Shown piece by piece: positions 17,972 through 25,703 of a DNA stretch of 64,000 nt. Made by a program: the position numbers and the translations under genes. The notes beneath the pieces are model-generated. The model saw only the letters and a program-made list of their open reading frames with translations. It was not told where the DNA came from and ran no database searches. The stretch lies in contig NZ_JASBQQ010000005.1 of NCBI RefSeq assembly GCF_029961185.1, forward strand, positions 245,114 to 309,113. The letters run 5' to 3'. Source of the stretch: Albidovulum aestuarii. GTDB taxonomy: Bacteria > Pseudomonadota > Alphaproteobacteria > Rhodobacterales > Rhodobacteraceae. Each line of letters begins with the position of its first letter. Within the stretch, counting starts at the first letter, position 1.

Positions 17972-19792
17972 TCAGGCGCTTTGCGCAGCGGTCTCCGGCG
18001 GAAGAAGGGCGATGGCGCGTGCTCCGGCTGCAAGGTCGGGATCGGCATCGCCTTTCGTCAGCCTGAAGGCGCCGCCGGCATCGAGATGGCCAACGAGAAC
18101 GGCAGCGGGGCGTTTTTCGCGCCACTGGCCTTGGGTGAATTCCGCACTGAGTTTCGTCATACGGAAGGTCCAGCCCTTGAGCAGCAGGTCTTCGTACCCG
18201 TCAAAGCCCCGTCCTTCGCCGAACGGGCGGCCGCCAAGCTGCGTCGGCAGCGCATGGCGCGACTTGTCGGCCTTGGCCCGCGCAATCTGCCAACAATTGT
18301 CGCGGCCGAACTCGGGGCCGAAGTCGGTGGCTACGAGCGTATTGTAGGCATCGTTGTCGGTCGCGGCGACAAGGGTGCGGTAGCTCAGAAGCTCCACCTG
18401 ATGTTCGGCAGCTTCTGACAGGATGTCGCCATAGAAGGTCTTGATTCCCGCGGCACGGGCGCGGATCAGATGACCACGGTTCGGATCGGCGATCAGCACC
18501 GGCGCACCGGCTTTTTTCAGGCATTCCGCGAGGCCCGTGGTGAAGCGCGAACCGCCGATGAAGAGGATACCCGGCTGATCGGCCCCCGCCAACCCGAGGT
18601 GCCGCGCAAGCGGGGCGAGGCCGAAGCCATGCAGAACGACTGTGGCGAGGACCAGAAGGAAGGCCAGCGGACCGATCAGCGCCCCGTCGGCAATCCCAGC
18701 CGCTGCCAGCCGGTCGCCGAAAAGACCGGCCACCGCCACCAGCACAACGCCGCGCGGGCCGGTCGCGGCAATCAGCAGCCGTTCGTTCCACGGAAGATCC
18801 GTTCCGATCAACGAGACGAGGACCGTCAGGGGCCGGGCGATCAGCACCACCGCCACGATGAAGAGGCCCGCCCGCCAGTTGAGCGCACCAAGGGTGGAGA
18901 AATCGAGCGAAGCGGCGAGCAGGATGAAGACCCCAGAGACCAGAAGGATCGTCGCATGTTCCTTGAAGCGCCTGAGTTCCTCGTAACTCGGCAGGTCGGC
19001 ATTGGCGATAACGAGGCCCATGACGGTAACGGCCAGAAGGCCCGCCTCATGCAGCACCGTGTCCGAGAGTGCAAAGGCCAGAAGCAGGACAGCAAAGAGA
19101 ACCGGGACCTTCATGTATTCCGGCACCCTGCCCCGCCAGAACGCCCAGGACGTGCCAAAACCGGCGGCTAGGCCGATGATTGTGGCAAATCCGATGCCGA
19201 GCGCGAGATGGCCCATCGCCTCGGCCGCGGTGGCCCCTGTATGCAGGACGAGCACGATCTGGAAGGCAAGTACGGCGGCCATCGCGCCGATCGGATCGTT
19301 GACGATCGCCTCCCATTGCAGCAGTTGCGCCGGTCGGCGGGCGAGCCGTGCCTGACGCAACAGCGGCGCGATCACTGTGGGACCCGTCACGACCATGATG
19401 CCGCCGAAGACCGAGGACGCCTCCCATCCCAGCCCCGCGCCGTAGCGCAGCGCGAGGGTGGACAGCAGCCAGCCCAGCGGCGCGCCGATCAGGACGAGCC
19501 GCATGACGCCGCGCCGCGCATCGCCCAGCTTGTGCAGGTCCAGCGTCAACCCGCCCTCGAAGAGGATCACCGCAACAGCGAGAGAAATCATCGGCCGGGT
19601 GATCTCTCCGATATCGCGTACCGGGTCAAGAAGTCCAAATACCGGACCCACGAGGATACCGGCGACCAGCATCAGCACGATGGCCGGCAGATGCAGCCGC
19701 CAGGCGAGCCACTGGCTGCCGACGCCAAGCGCGCCGACCAGCGCGAAGGCCATGACCGGGCTCAGCCCCGCAACTGCCTGATCGACGGCCAT
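17972..19792 (-). CDS. Monovalent cation:proton antiporter (CPA type) with C-terminal nucleotide-binding domain
   Basis: A 606-aa membrane protein. The first about 390 residues are strongly hydrophobic with some 12 predicted segments and the antiporter motifs AVAVILFEGGLTLDL (around 72-86), MVVTGPTVIAPLL (around 134-146) and EAIVNDPIGAM with the ND pair. A Rossmann-like TrkA-N-type region starts near 405 with GILFIGGSRFTTGLAECLKKAG. Probable Na+/H+ or K+/H+ exchange; the ion cannot be told from sequence. It separates argS from dgt, which I recall as neighbours in relatives, so it may be a local insertion. Confidence 0.88.
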   Translation of the reverse strand: MAVDQAVAGLSPVMAFALVGALGVGSQWLAWRLHLPAIVLMLVAGILVGPVFGLLDPVRDIGEITRPMISLAVAVILFEGGLTLDLHKLGDARRGVMRLVLIGAPLGWLLSTLALRYGAGLGWEASSVFGGIMVVTGPTVIAPLLRQARLARRPAQLLQWEAIVNDPIGAMAAVLAFQIVLVLHTGATAAEAMGHLALGIGFATIIGLAAGFGTSWAFWRGRVPEYMKVPVLFAVLLLAFALSDTVLHEAGLLAVTVMGLVIANADLPSYEELRRFKEHATILLVSGVFILLAASLDFSTLGALNWRAGLFIVAVVLIARPLTVLVSLIGTDLPWNERLLIAATGPRGVVLVAVAGLFGDRLAAAGIADGALIGPLAFLLVLATVVLHGFGLAPLARHLGLAGADQPGILFIGGSRFTTGLAECLKKAGAPVLIADPNRGHLIRARAAGIKTFYGDILSEAAEHQVELLSYRTLVAATDNDAYNTLVATDFGPEFGRDNCWQIARAKADKSRHALPTQLGGRPFGEGRGFDGYEDLLLKGWTFRMTKLSAEFTQGQWREKRPAAVLVGHLDAGGAFRLTKGDADPDLAAGARAIALLPPETAAQSA

Positions 19793-19795
19793 CTG

Positions 19796-20503
19796 TCAGA
19801 CCGACCGGGTGATGCCGCCATCGACGCGGATATTCTGGCCAGTGATATACCCGCCACCATCGGAAGCCAGAAAGGCGACGGTGGCCGCGATCTCCGCCTC
19901 ATGACCATAGCGGCCCATCGGGATACGGGAGCGGAACTCTTCCTTCTCAGGCAGGCTGTCGATGAAGCCCGGCAGGATATTGTTCATCCGGATATTGTCA
20001 GGCGCGTATTTGTCGGCGAAAAGTTTTGTGAAAGCGGCAAGACCTGCGCGGAAGACACCCGATGTGGGGAACACCGGATCGGGTTCAAAGGCGGCGAAGG
20101 TCGAGATATTCAGGATCACACCCCGGCCCTGATTTTGCATGTGCGGAGTCACCAGCCGGGTGGGACGAACGGCAGAGAGAAAATAGACCTCCATGCCAGT
20201 GTGCCAGTCCTCGTCCGACACCTCCAGCACCGGCGCGCGCGGCCCGTGACCGGCGGAGTTGACCAGAACGTCGATCCGCCCCCAGCGTTCCATTGTGCCA
20301 TCGACGAGCCGGGATAGGTCCTCGTTCGAGCGGTTCGAACCGGTGACGCCAAAACCACCGAGCTCCTCCGCCAGTGCCTCGCCCTTGCCCGATGATGAAA
20401 GGATCGCGACACGGTAGCCATCGGCCGCAAGCCTGCGGGCCGAAGCCGCCCCCATACCGCTGCCACCTGCCGTGATCACTGCCACCCTGTCTGCCGTTGT
20501 CAT
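19796..20503 (-). CDS. SDR-family protein lacking the canonical Tyr-Lys pair
   Basis: A 235-aa short-chain dehydrogenase/reductase fold. The NAD(P) motif TAGGSGMG is at 11-18, NSAG at 82-85, and the catalytic Ser134 in NIST is present. Where YxxxK is expected the sequence reads FPTSGVFRAGLAAF, placing Ser148 and Arg152 at the Tyr and Lys positions. The C-terminal GGGYITGQNIRVDGG is typical. It may be a non-canonical reductase or a non-catalytic family member. I chose the ATG at 20503 (MTTADRVAVI) over one 22 codons upstream. Four bases separate it from the antiporter gene, so they probably share a transcript. Confidence 0.82.
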   Translation of the reverse strand: MTTADRVAVITAGGSGMGAASARRLAADGYRVAILSSSGKGEALAEELGGFGVTGSNRSNEDLSRLVDGTMERWGRIDVLVNSAGHGPRAPVLEVSDEDWHTGMEVYFLSAVRPTRLVTPHMQNQGRGVILNISTFAAFEPDPVFPTSGVFRAGLAAFTKLFADKYAPDNIRMNNILPGFIDSLPEKEEFRSRIPMGRYGHEAEIAATVAFLASDGGGYITGQNIRVDGGITRSV

Positions 20504-20651
20504 TGCTGATCCCTTCGCGCGAAACTTCTGGCGAAGTTGATCCGGCCCCGGCGCGGAAGGCAAGGCCATAGGCGATTTGGACGGATGTGATCCTCCGTGC
20601 TAATCTGAGGCATTCATTTCAGGTGTCATATTAAGGACGGGAGCCTTTTAC

Positions 20652-20936
20652 ATGGACGAAGTTGTCACCATGCATCAGACCATCGCGCTGGTCGGTGTGA
20701 TCGGAATCGCCGCCATCGCCCTCTTTCTCGTGGGCTATGTCATGGTCCGCCACAACGTGGCCTTGGCCGAGAACAATATCCGCATCCTGACCGTCTGCCT
20801 TGTCATACCGACCGTGGTGATGATCTCGTTCATCCCGGATTCGAGCATCGCCGACCGCTCAGCCGTCTATGGCCTGATCGGCACGATCGCGGGTTACATT
20901 CTGGGGCGGGTAAAGGATGACAAGGCGGGCGGGTAG
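20652..20936 (+). CDS. Small two- to three-helix membrane protein
   Basis: A 94-aa hydrophobic protein with segments at about 9-28 (IALVGVIGIAAIALFLVGYV), 44-60 (ILTVCLVIPTVVMISFI) and 72-85 (AVYGLIGTIAGYIL), and a charged tail. GGGAG lies upstream of the ATG at a suitable distance. I do not recognise the family. It diverges from the SDR gene with 148 bases between. Confidence 0.65.
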   Translation: MDEVVTMHQTIALVGVIGIAAIALFLVGYVMVRHNVALAENNIRILTVCLVIPTVVMISFIPDSSIADRSAVYGLIGTIAGYILGRVKDDKAGG

Positions 20937-21011
20937 GAAAGGTATTTGGCAACACCACAACAATCCTGTCGGATTTCGAAAGTACTTGAACTTCCACCGC
21001 GCCCGATCAAA

Positions 21012-21644
21012 TTACCTTTCATCCCCGTTACCAGTTTTGCGCTGATAGTAACGCGCCGATTTCGCGCGGCTTCCACAGGCTGCCATGCTACACCAACGGC
21101 GAGACGGTCCACGGCCACGATCTATAAAGAGCCAGGAGCAACGGTCGCAACAGCGCATACGAGCGAGGTCATCGCTTCGCAAAAGGGCTTCTGTTTCAAG
21201 AACCAGCCTGGTTAGTGGCAGCGCCAGATCAGTTTCACACGCTGAAACGGACCACTCATAGCTTGCGGCGCACTTTGCGAGCTGGGCTTTTGCAAGGCAA
21301 TCGCGGAGATTAGAAATCACAAGTGCCTTAGCATCCTCGGGCCATTCCGAGCCCGCCTGTTCGGCGATCAGGCAACCATGCAACGCTTCGCGAAATCGAC
21401 ATACGTCGGACAGCGCCGTTCCTGCTCCTGTTGGATCGCGATGCAGACGATCTGTTAGAGCGTTCACCTCGCTCTCGGACACTATGCCAGCGACGCAAGA
21501 CCATTTGAGGAAAGTCTCAAAATCGACCAATCGCTCAACGTCGCGCTGCTTGGTGCGACCTGCGGCCGTGTTGAGGAAATCGAGTACTGGATGGCCACCA
21601 ATGAAGTCGCCTTCGGTCCAGTCCATCTGATCGAATCCATCCAT
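21012..21644 (-). CDS. CGNR zinc-finger (ABATE domain) regulator
   Basis: A 210-aa protein. The C-terminus carries the CGNR zinc finger: CCDRCSWLFID, then RRWCSMAACGSRAKSARYY (about 175-200), with four metal-binding cysteines. The N-terminal two thirds is the ABATE stress-response domain (GGHPVLDFLNTAAGR, about 16-30). Such proteins are putative DNA-binding regulators. It is divergent from an alpha/beta hydrolase gene, and both genes are visibly AT-richer than the flanks. Repeated ATCTTAC motifs lie between them, so local control is likely. Confidence 0.87.
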   Translation of the reverse strand: MDGFDQMDWTEGDFIGGHPVLDFLNTAAGRTKQRDVERLVDFETFLKWSCVAGIVSESEVNALTDRLHRDPTGAGTALSDVCRFREALHGCLIAEQAGSEWPEDAKALVISNLRDCLAKAQLAKCAASYEWSVSACETDLALPLTRLVLETEALLRSDDLARMRCCDRCSWLFIDRGRGPSRRWCSMAACGSRAKSARYYQRKTGNGDER

Positions 21645-21733
21645 ATCTTACCGTAAAACTATTACTTGACGGTGTTAAGAGCTCATATATCTTACTATCT
21701 AAATTATTTTAACAGTAAGATTCGAGAGGCAGC
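21645..21733. promoter_or_regulatory. Divergent promoter region with three ATCTTAC motifs
   Basis: The heptamer ATCTTAC occurs at 21645-21651 and 21689-21695, and inverted as GTAAGAT at 21715-21721; the latter two form the inverted repeat ATCTTACT/AGTAAGAT. A plausible promoter for the hydrolase is TTGACG (21666-21671) with TATCTT (21688-21693) at 16-bp spacing, so the second motif covers the -10. This fits repression by the adjacent CGNR protein, which is inference. Confidence 0.55.
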
Positions 21734-22573
21734 ATGCACGGTTGGGGTTTGGAAGAGCGTTATGAGACGGCCGCAGGTACGGTTGCGGCAGGGCGCGCAG
21801 GAGATGGACCAGACCTCGTGCTGGCACATGGATGGCCCTGGTCCTCTTTTTCCTGGCATCGCGTGATCCCTGAACTGGCCGAGCACTACCGTGTTCATTG
21901 GTATGATATGCCGGGCTATGGTCAGTCGGCCAAAAGCAATCATCAGAGAACATCCCTAGATGTTCAGGGTGAGATTTTTGCAGAACTGCTGGACAACTGG
22001 GGACTTGGCCGACCTCGCGTCCTGGCACACGATTTCGGGGGCGCGACAACTTTGCGTGCCCACCTTTTGCACGGCTGTGATTTTGAAAAATACATGCTCA
22101 TGAACGTCGTGGCGATGCGGCCTTGGGGGTCGGATTTCTTCGACCACGTAGGGCGGCATGTAGATGCGTTCCAGGGCTTACCCCCGCACATTCATCGCGC
22201 ATTGGTTAGGGCTTATATCGAAGGTGCACTTGTCAACGATATCGCTTCAGACGATTTTGATGAACTTGTCGCGCCCTGGCTCACGAAGGCCGGGTCAGCC
22301 AGCTTTTACCGCCAGTTTGCCCAAGCCGACGAGAAATACACCGCCGAAGTCGAGCCACTGTATAGCGAGATACGTTGCCCCGTTAAAATCGTCTGGGGGC
22401 AAGATGATCCCTGGATTCCACTAAAACGTGGCCAGGCCCTTCATGCCCTGATTCGGAATGCGGAGTTTTCGATGTTGCCAGGCGTGGGGCACCTGCCCCA
22501 ACTTGAGGCTGCGGATGCTGTCGTGGATCAGGTGCTTCGGTTTATGGAGCCGAAACTGCCTTCTCAGGCTTGA
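21734..22573 (+). CDS. Alpha/beta hydrolase with Asp nucleophile
   Basis: A 279-aa alpha/beta-hydrolase fold enzyme. The oxyanion region reads HGWPWSS at 32-38, the nucleophile elbow is AHDFGG with Asp100 instead of Ser, the acid is in WGQDDPW (D224/D225), and the base is H253 in GVGHLPQ. An Asp nucleophile points to epoxide hydrolase, haloalkane or fluoroacetate dehalogenase chemistry rather than an esterase; the substrate cannot be named. It is paired divergently with a CGNR regulator, suggesting an inducible catabolic or detoxification unit. The AT-richer sequence suggests acquisition by transfer. Confidence 0.85.
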   Translation: MHGWGLEERYETAAGTVAAGRAGDGPDLVLAHGWPWSSFSWHRVIPELAEHYRVHWYDMPGYGQSAKSNHQRTSLDVQGEIFAELLDNWGLGRPRVLAHDFGGATTLRAHLLHGCDFEKYMLMNVVAMRPWGSDFFDHVGRHVDAFQGLPPHIHRALVRAYIEGALVNDIASDDFDELVAPWLTKAGSASFYRQFAQADEKYTAEVEPLYSEIRCPVKIVWGQDDPWIPLKRGQALHALIRNAEFSMLPGVGHLPQLEAADAVVDQVLRFMEPKLPSQA

Positions 22574-22646
22574 CCGGCAACTCTGGGGACTGGAGGAGTA
22601 TCGGCAGTATGTAATCTGTCGATACAGCACGTATCAGCACTGCCGG

Positions 22647-23822
22647 TTAACCGCAGAGCCTCTCGTGTTCCTGTATCGCGAAGCGGTCGGTCATGCCCGC
22701 GACATAGTCGAGGACGACCCGCGCGAGTTCGGTCTCGTTCCGCGCCCGTGCCACATCGGCGTGCCACTCTGCGGGCAGTTGCGACGGGTCTTTCAGGAAG
22801 AGCGGGAAGAGATCATTGATCATCGCCGTAACCCGCTTGCGTTCGACAACCACGGTCGGCGCCCGGTACATGCGGGTAAAGAGGAAGGATTTGATCGCTT
22901 TCAGGTTCTGGTAGAGCGGCTTGGAAAAGCGGATGATCGGCCCGTCCATGTCGCGGATCGCCTGCGCCGATTGCGGCTGGCTGGAGGTCAGGCGGTTCTG
23001 GGCAACCGCGATCACATCCTCCACCATCACGCCGAAGACGCGGCGCAGGGCCTCATGCCGCCGGCGGGTCGGGTCGAGGTCGGGATAGAGCCTGTCGACC
23101 TCTTCGAAACAGGGGCCGGTGACGGGCAGGTCCATCAGATCGGCCTCGGTGAACAGCCCCGCGCGCAGACCATCATGCAGGTCGTGGTGGTTATAGGCCA
23201 CGTCATCGGCAACGGCGGCCACCTGCGCCTCGGCCGAGGCATGGGTGTGCAGTTCCAGATCGTATTCGGCGTTGAACTGGGCCAGCGCATAGGGCATTTC
23301 GCCCCCTTCCTTCACCGCATGAGAGCCCGAGGCATGGGGGCCGATGACCGGACCGTTATGCTTGGCGATGCCTTCCAGCGTCTCCCATGTCAGGTTCAGC
23401 CCGTCGAAATCGGCGTAGTGCCGTTCCAGCCGGGTGACGATGCGAATGGCCTGCGCGTTGTGATCGAAGCCGCCATAGGGCGCCATCAGATCATGCAGCG
23501 CATCCTCGCCGGTATGACCGAAGGGTGGATGGCCGAGGTCATGGGCCAAAGCAATGGCCTCGGCCAATTCAACATTTAGCCCCAGCGTACCCGCAATGGT
23601 TCGCGCGACCTGCGCCACCTCGATCGTATGGGTCAGGCGGGTGCGATAATAATCGCCCTCATGTTCGACAAAAACCTGCGTCTTGTGCTTCAGCCGCCGG
23701 AAGGCCGAGGAATGGATGATCCTGTCCCGGTCGCGCTGGAAGGGCGAGCGGAAGGTGGACATGCGTTCGGGATAAAGCCTGCCGCGGCTTTCGTCGGGCT
23801 GGCAGGCATAGGGGGCGAGCAT
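22647..23822 (-). CDS. dgt: Deoxyguanosinetriphosphate triphosphohydrolase-like protein
   Basis: A 391-aa HD-superfamily dNTPase that releases tripolyphosphate from dNTPs. The N-terminal RDRIIHSSAFRRLKHKTQVF at about 33-51 is family-specific, and the metal ligands are visible as H65 in TRLTHTIEVAQ and H94-D95 in LAHDLGHPPFGHTG, with a further His/Asp further on. The length fits the Dgt-like protein of alphaproteobacteria. Accessory genes flank it on both sides here. Confidence 0.93.
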   Translation of the reverse strand: MLAPYACQPDESRGRLYPERMSTFRSPFQRDRDRIIHSSAFRRLKHKTQVFVEHEGDYYRTRLTHTIEVAQVARTIAGTLGLNVELAEAIALAHDLGHPPFGHTGEDALHDLMAPYGGFDHNAQAIRIVTRLERHYADFDGLNLTWETLEGIAKHNGPVIGPHASGSHAVKEGGEMPYALAQFNAEYDLELHTHASAEAQVAAVADDVAYNHHDLHDGLRAGLFTEADLMDLPVTGPCFEEVDRLYPDLDPTRRRHEALRRVFGVMVEDVIAVAQNRLTSSQPQSAQAIRDMDGPIIRFSKPLYQNLKAIKSFLFTRMYRAPTVVVERKRVTAMINDLFPLFLKDPSQLPAEWHADVARARNETELARVVLDYVAGMTDRFAIQEHERLCG

Positions 23823-23884
23823 AGGTGTCTGTCTTTCGTCTTTGCCGCGACTATAGGAGGGGAACGGTACAGCGAACAGGCCTT

Positions 23885-24460
23885 TCAGACCGATAAAAGT
23901 AGATCATCCGCTGCCTCGCGCACCGCCGCCGCATCGAACGCTCCCTTCACCAAGACCCTGAGGCCAACATAGGCTGCGAGCAGGTGCCGTGTCCGCGCGC
24001 GCCTGAGGTCGGCGTCGTCACGATACTTCGTGTCGGCAGCAAGTGCCGCGCCGAATGCATCAGCCATACGACCGCTCATCGCGGCAAGAACCTCTGCCGT
24101 TTCGGGGTCGGCTGCACTTGCTTCCGCACTCGCATTGGCGAGGAAACATCCACGCATCCCCCCTGTGTCGGACGAGGAGCGGATTACCCAGTCGAGAAGG
24201 GCCGAGAACCGCGCCCGCGCAGGTCCCGGTGTTTCGCCAAGAATCCGTTCCGCCTCGGCGACCACGCATTCTTCGTAGGACCGCAGCGCCGCGAGATACA
24301 TCGCGTGCTTGTCACCGAAGTAACGGTAAAGGCTTTGTTTGCGAAGACCCGTCGCTGCCTCGATGTCCTGCATCGAGGTCGCCTCGTATCCACGCGCCCA
24401 GAACACGTTCATTAGCGCGGTTCTCGCGTCTTCCGGATCGAATCCAAGGGGACGTGCCAT
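23885..24460 (-). CDS. TetR family transcriptional regulator
   Basis: A 191-aa regulator with an N-terminal TetR helix-turn-helix (MARPLGFDPEDARTALMN, then TSMQDIEAATGLRKQSLYRYFGDK at about 28-51, here given only as landmarks). The C-terminal ligand domain is of the type with GGMRGCFLANASAE, typical of regulators beside redox or hydrolase genes. It is divergent from the AhpD-like gene, and two 18-bp near-identical sites lie between them. Confidence 0.9.
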   Translation of the reverse strand: MARPLGFDPEDARTALMNVFWARGYEATSMQDIEAATGLRKQSLYRYFGDKHAMYLAALRSYEECVVAEAERILGETPGPARARFSALLDWVIRSSSDTGGMRGCFLANASAEASAADPETAEVLAAMSGRMADAFGAALAADTKYRDDADLRRARTRHLLAAYVGLRVLVKGAFDAAAVREAADDLLLSV

Positions 24461-24478
24461 CGCGTGCTCCCGAATTTG

Positions 24479-24521
24479 TTACCGTTCAGTCCGTAATTAT
24501 TCTTTACCATACAGTCCGAAA
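24479..24521. promoter_or_regulatory. Tandem 18-bp operator candidates between tetR and ahpD-like gene
   Basis: TTACCGTTCAGTCCGTAA (24479-24496) and TTACCATACAGTCCGAAA (24504-24521) match at 15 of 18 positions and lie 25 bp apart start to start. The first has TTAC/GTAA dyad ends. The location between a TetR gene and its divergent partner makes binding by that TetR the simplest reading. Confidence 0.6.
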
Positions 24522-24583
24522 CATAATAGGACCCATTTACCGGTGCTGCAAAGCCCCTTCCTTGAAACTGAAAGAGACCAGAT

Positions 24584-25126
24584 ATGCCCCGCATTTCTCC
24601 CCTGACTGACTCAGACGCATCACCCGAAGCCACCGCGATCTTTGCCGCCGTGAAGGGCAAGATCGGCATGGTTCCGAACCTCTACCGCACCACGGGCCAC
24701 AGCCCGTCGACGCTCGCTGCGCTGCTCGGCCTTGGCGATGCGCTCGGCAAGGGCAGCTTTACCGCGCAGGAGCGTGAAGCCGTCGCACTTGTCGTCGGTC
24801 AGACCAACGGATGTGACTATTGCCTCTCGGCCCACAGCGCCATCTCGTCGGGGATGAAGGTTCCGGCGACCGAGATCGCCGCGAACCGCCAGGCCGCTTC
24901 GGCAGCGCCACGCACTGCCGCAATCCTCCGACTCGCCCGCGTCATCACCGAAAACCGCGGCCTGATCTCCGATGCCGACCTTGAGGCGGCGCGCGCGGCC
25001 GGGCTGACCAATGCCGATGTCGTCGAAACCGTGGGCGCAGTGGTCCAGAACATCTTCACCAACTACCTCAACCACATCTTCGCAACTGACATCGACTTCC
25101 CCGTGGTGCGTGCCGAAGCCGCATGA
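24584..25126 (+). CDS. AhpD-like carboxymuconolactone decarboxylase family protein
   Basis: A 180-aa protein of the CMD/AhpD family. The peroxidase-type motif CDYCLSAH gives C77, C80 and H84, preceded by REAVALVVGQTNG, as in alkylhydroperoxidase-like members that reduce peroxides through a CxxC couple. Helical throughout, no signal peptide. Its divergent TetR neighbour suggests inducible expression by an oxidant or electrophile. Confidence 0.88.
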   Translation: MPRISPLTDSDASPEATAIFAAVKGKIGMVPNLYRTTGHSPSTLAALLGLGDALGKGSFTAQEREAVALVVGQTNGCDYCLSAHSAISSGMKVPATEIAANRQAASAAPRTAAILRLARVITENRGLISDADLEAARAAGLTNADVVETVGAVVQNIFTNYLNHIFATDIDFPVVRAEAA

Positions 25127-25236
25127 CCACCGATCCGCAACCGGGCATGCTGCCTTTGGCCTGCTGTCCCCCACCCGGTTGCGGAACCCCTTCCCCGTCA
25201 CTATCTTGGGTGTGAGAGCAATTACACACGACGATC

Positions 25237-25569
25237 ATGTCCCTCACCCTGCCCCCGAAAGTCACCGAACGGGCCTTTGCCCGGCTTGCCGAGATCAATG
25301 CCGATTCCGGTGCGATGAAGGCTTTGCGCGTCGCGGTAGAGGGCGGTGGCTGCTCGGGGTTTCAGTACGACATCCGACTGGATGACCCGACCCCGGACGA
25401 TCTGGTTCTTGAGGGTGGAGGCCAGAAGGTACTGATCGACTCCGTCTCCCTGCCCTTCCTCTCAAATGCTGTCATCGACTTTTCCGAGGAACTGATCGGC
25501 GCGCGTTTCGTTGTCGAGAACCCGAACGCCACATCCTCCTGCGGCTGCGGCACTTCGTTTTCCATCTGA
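25237..25569 (+). CDS. erpA: Iron-sulfur cluster carrier, ErpA/IscA (HesB) family
   Basis: A 110-aa A-type carrier that passes Fe-S clusters to apoproteins. The three ligand cysteines are present: C39 in VEGGGCSGFQY and C103/C105 in SSCGCG near the C-terminus. I use erpA because this copy usually lies near dgt in alphaproteobacteria; iscA-type naming cannot be excluded. About 110 bases separate it from the AhpD-like gene. Confidence 0.88.
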   Translation: MSLTLPPKVTERAFARLAEINADSGAMKALRVAVEGGGCSGFQYDIRLDDPTPDDLVLEGGGQKVLIDSVSLPFLSNAVIDFSEELIGARFVVENPNATSSCGCGTSFSI

Positions 25570-25703
25570 CCTGAGGGACCCGCCGGTCCGGCGTGACGCT
25601 CTTTGCTGGCTCGCATACGCGGGCGCGTCTTCAACGGGAGAATTTGCGGCAAGGTGAAGCACATGTGCTTTTCGCCGCCCCGGCGCTCTGCTATGGCGCG
25701 GCC

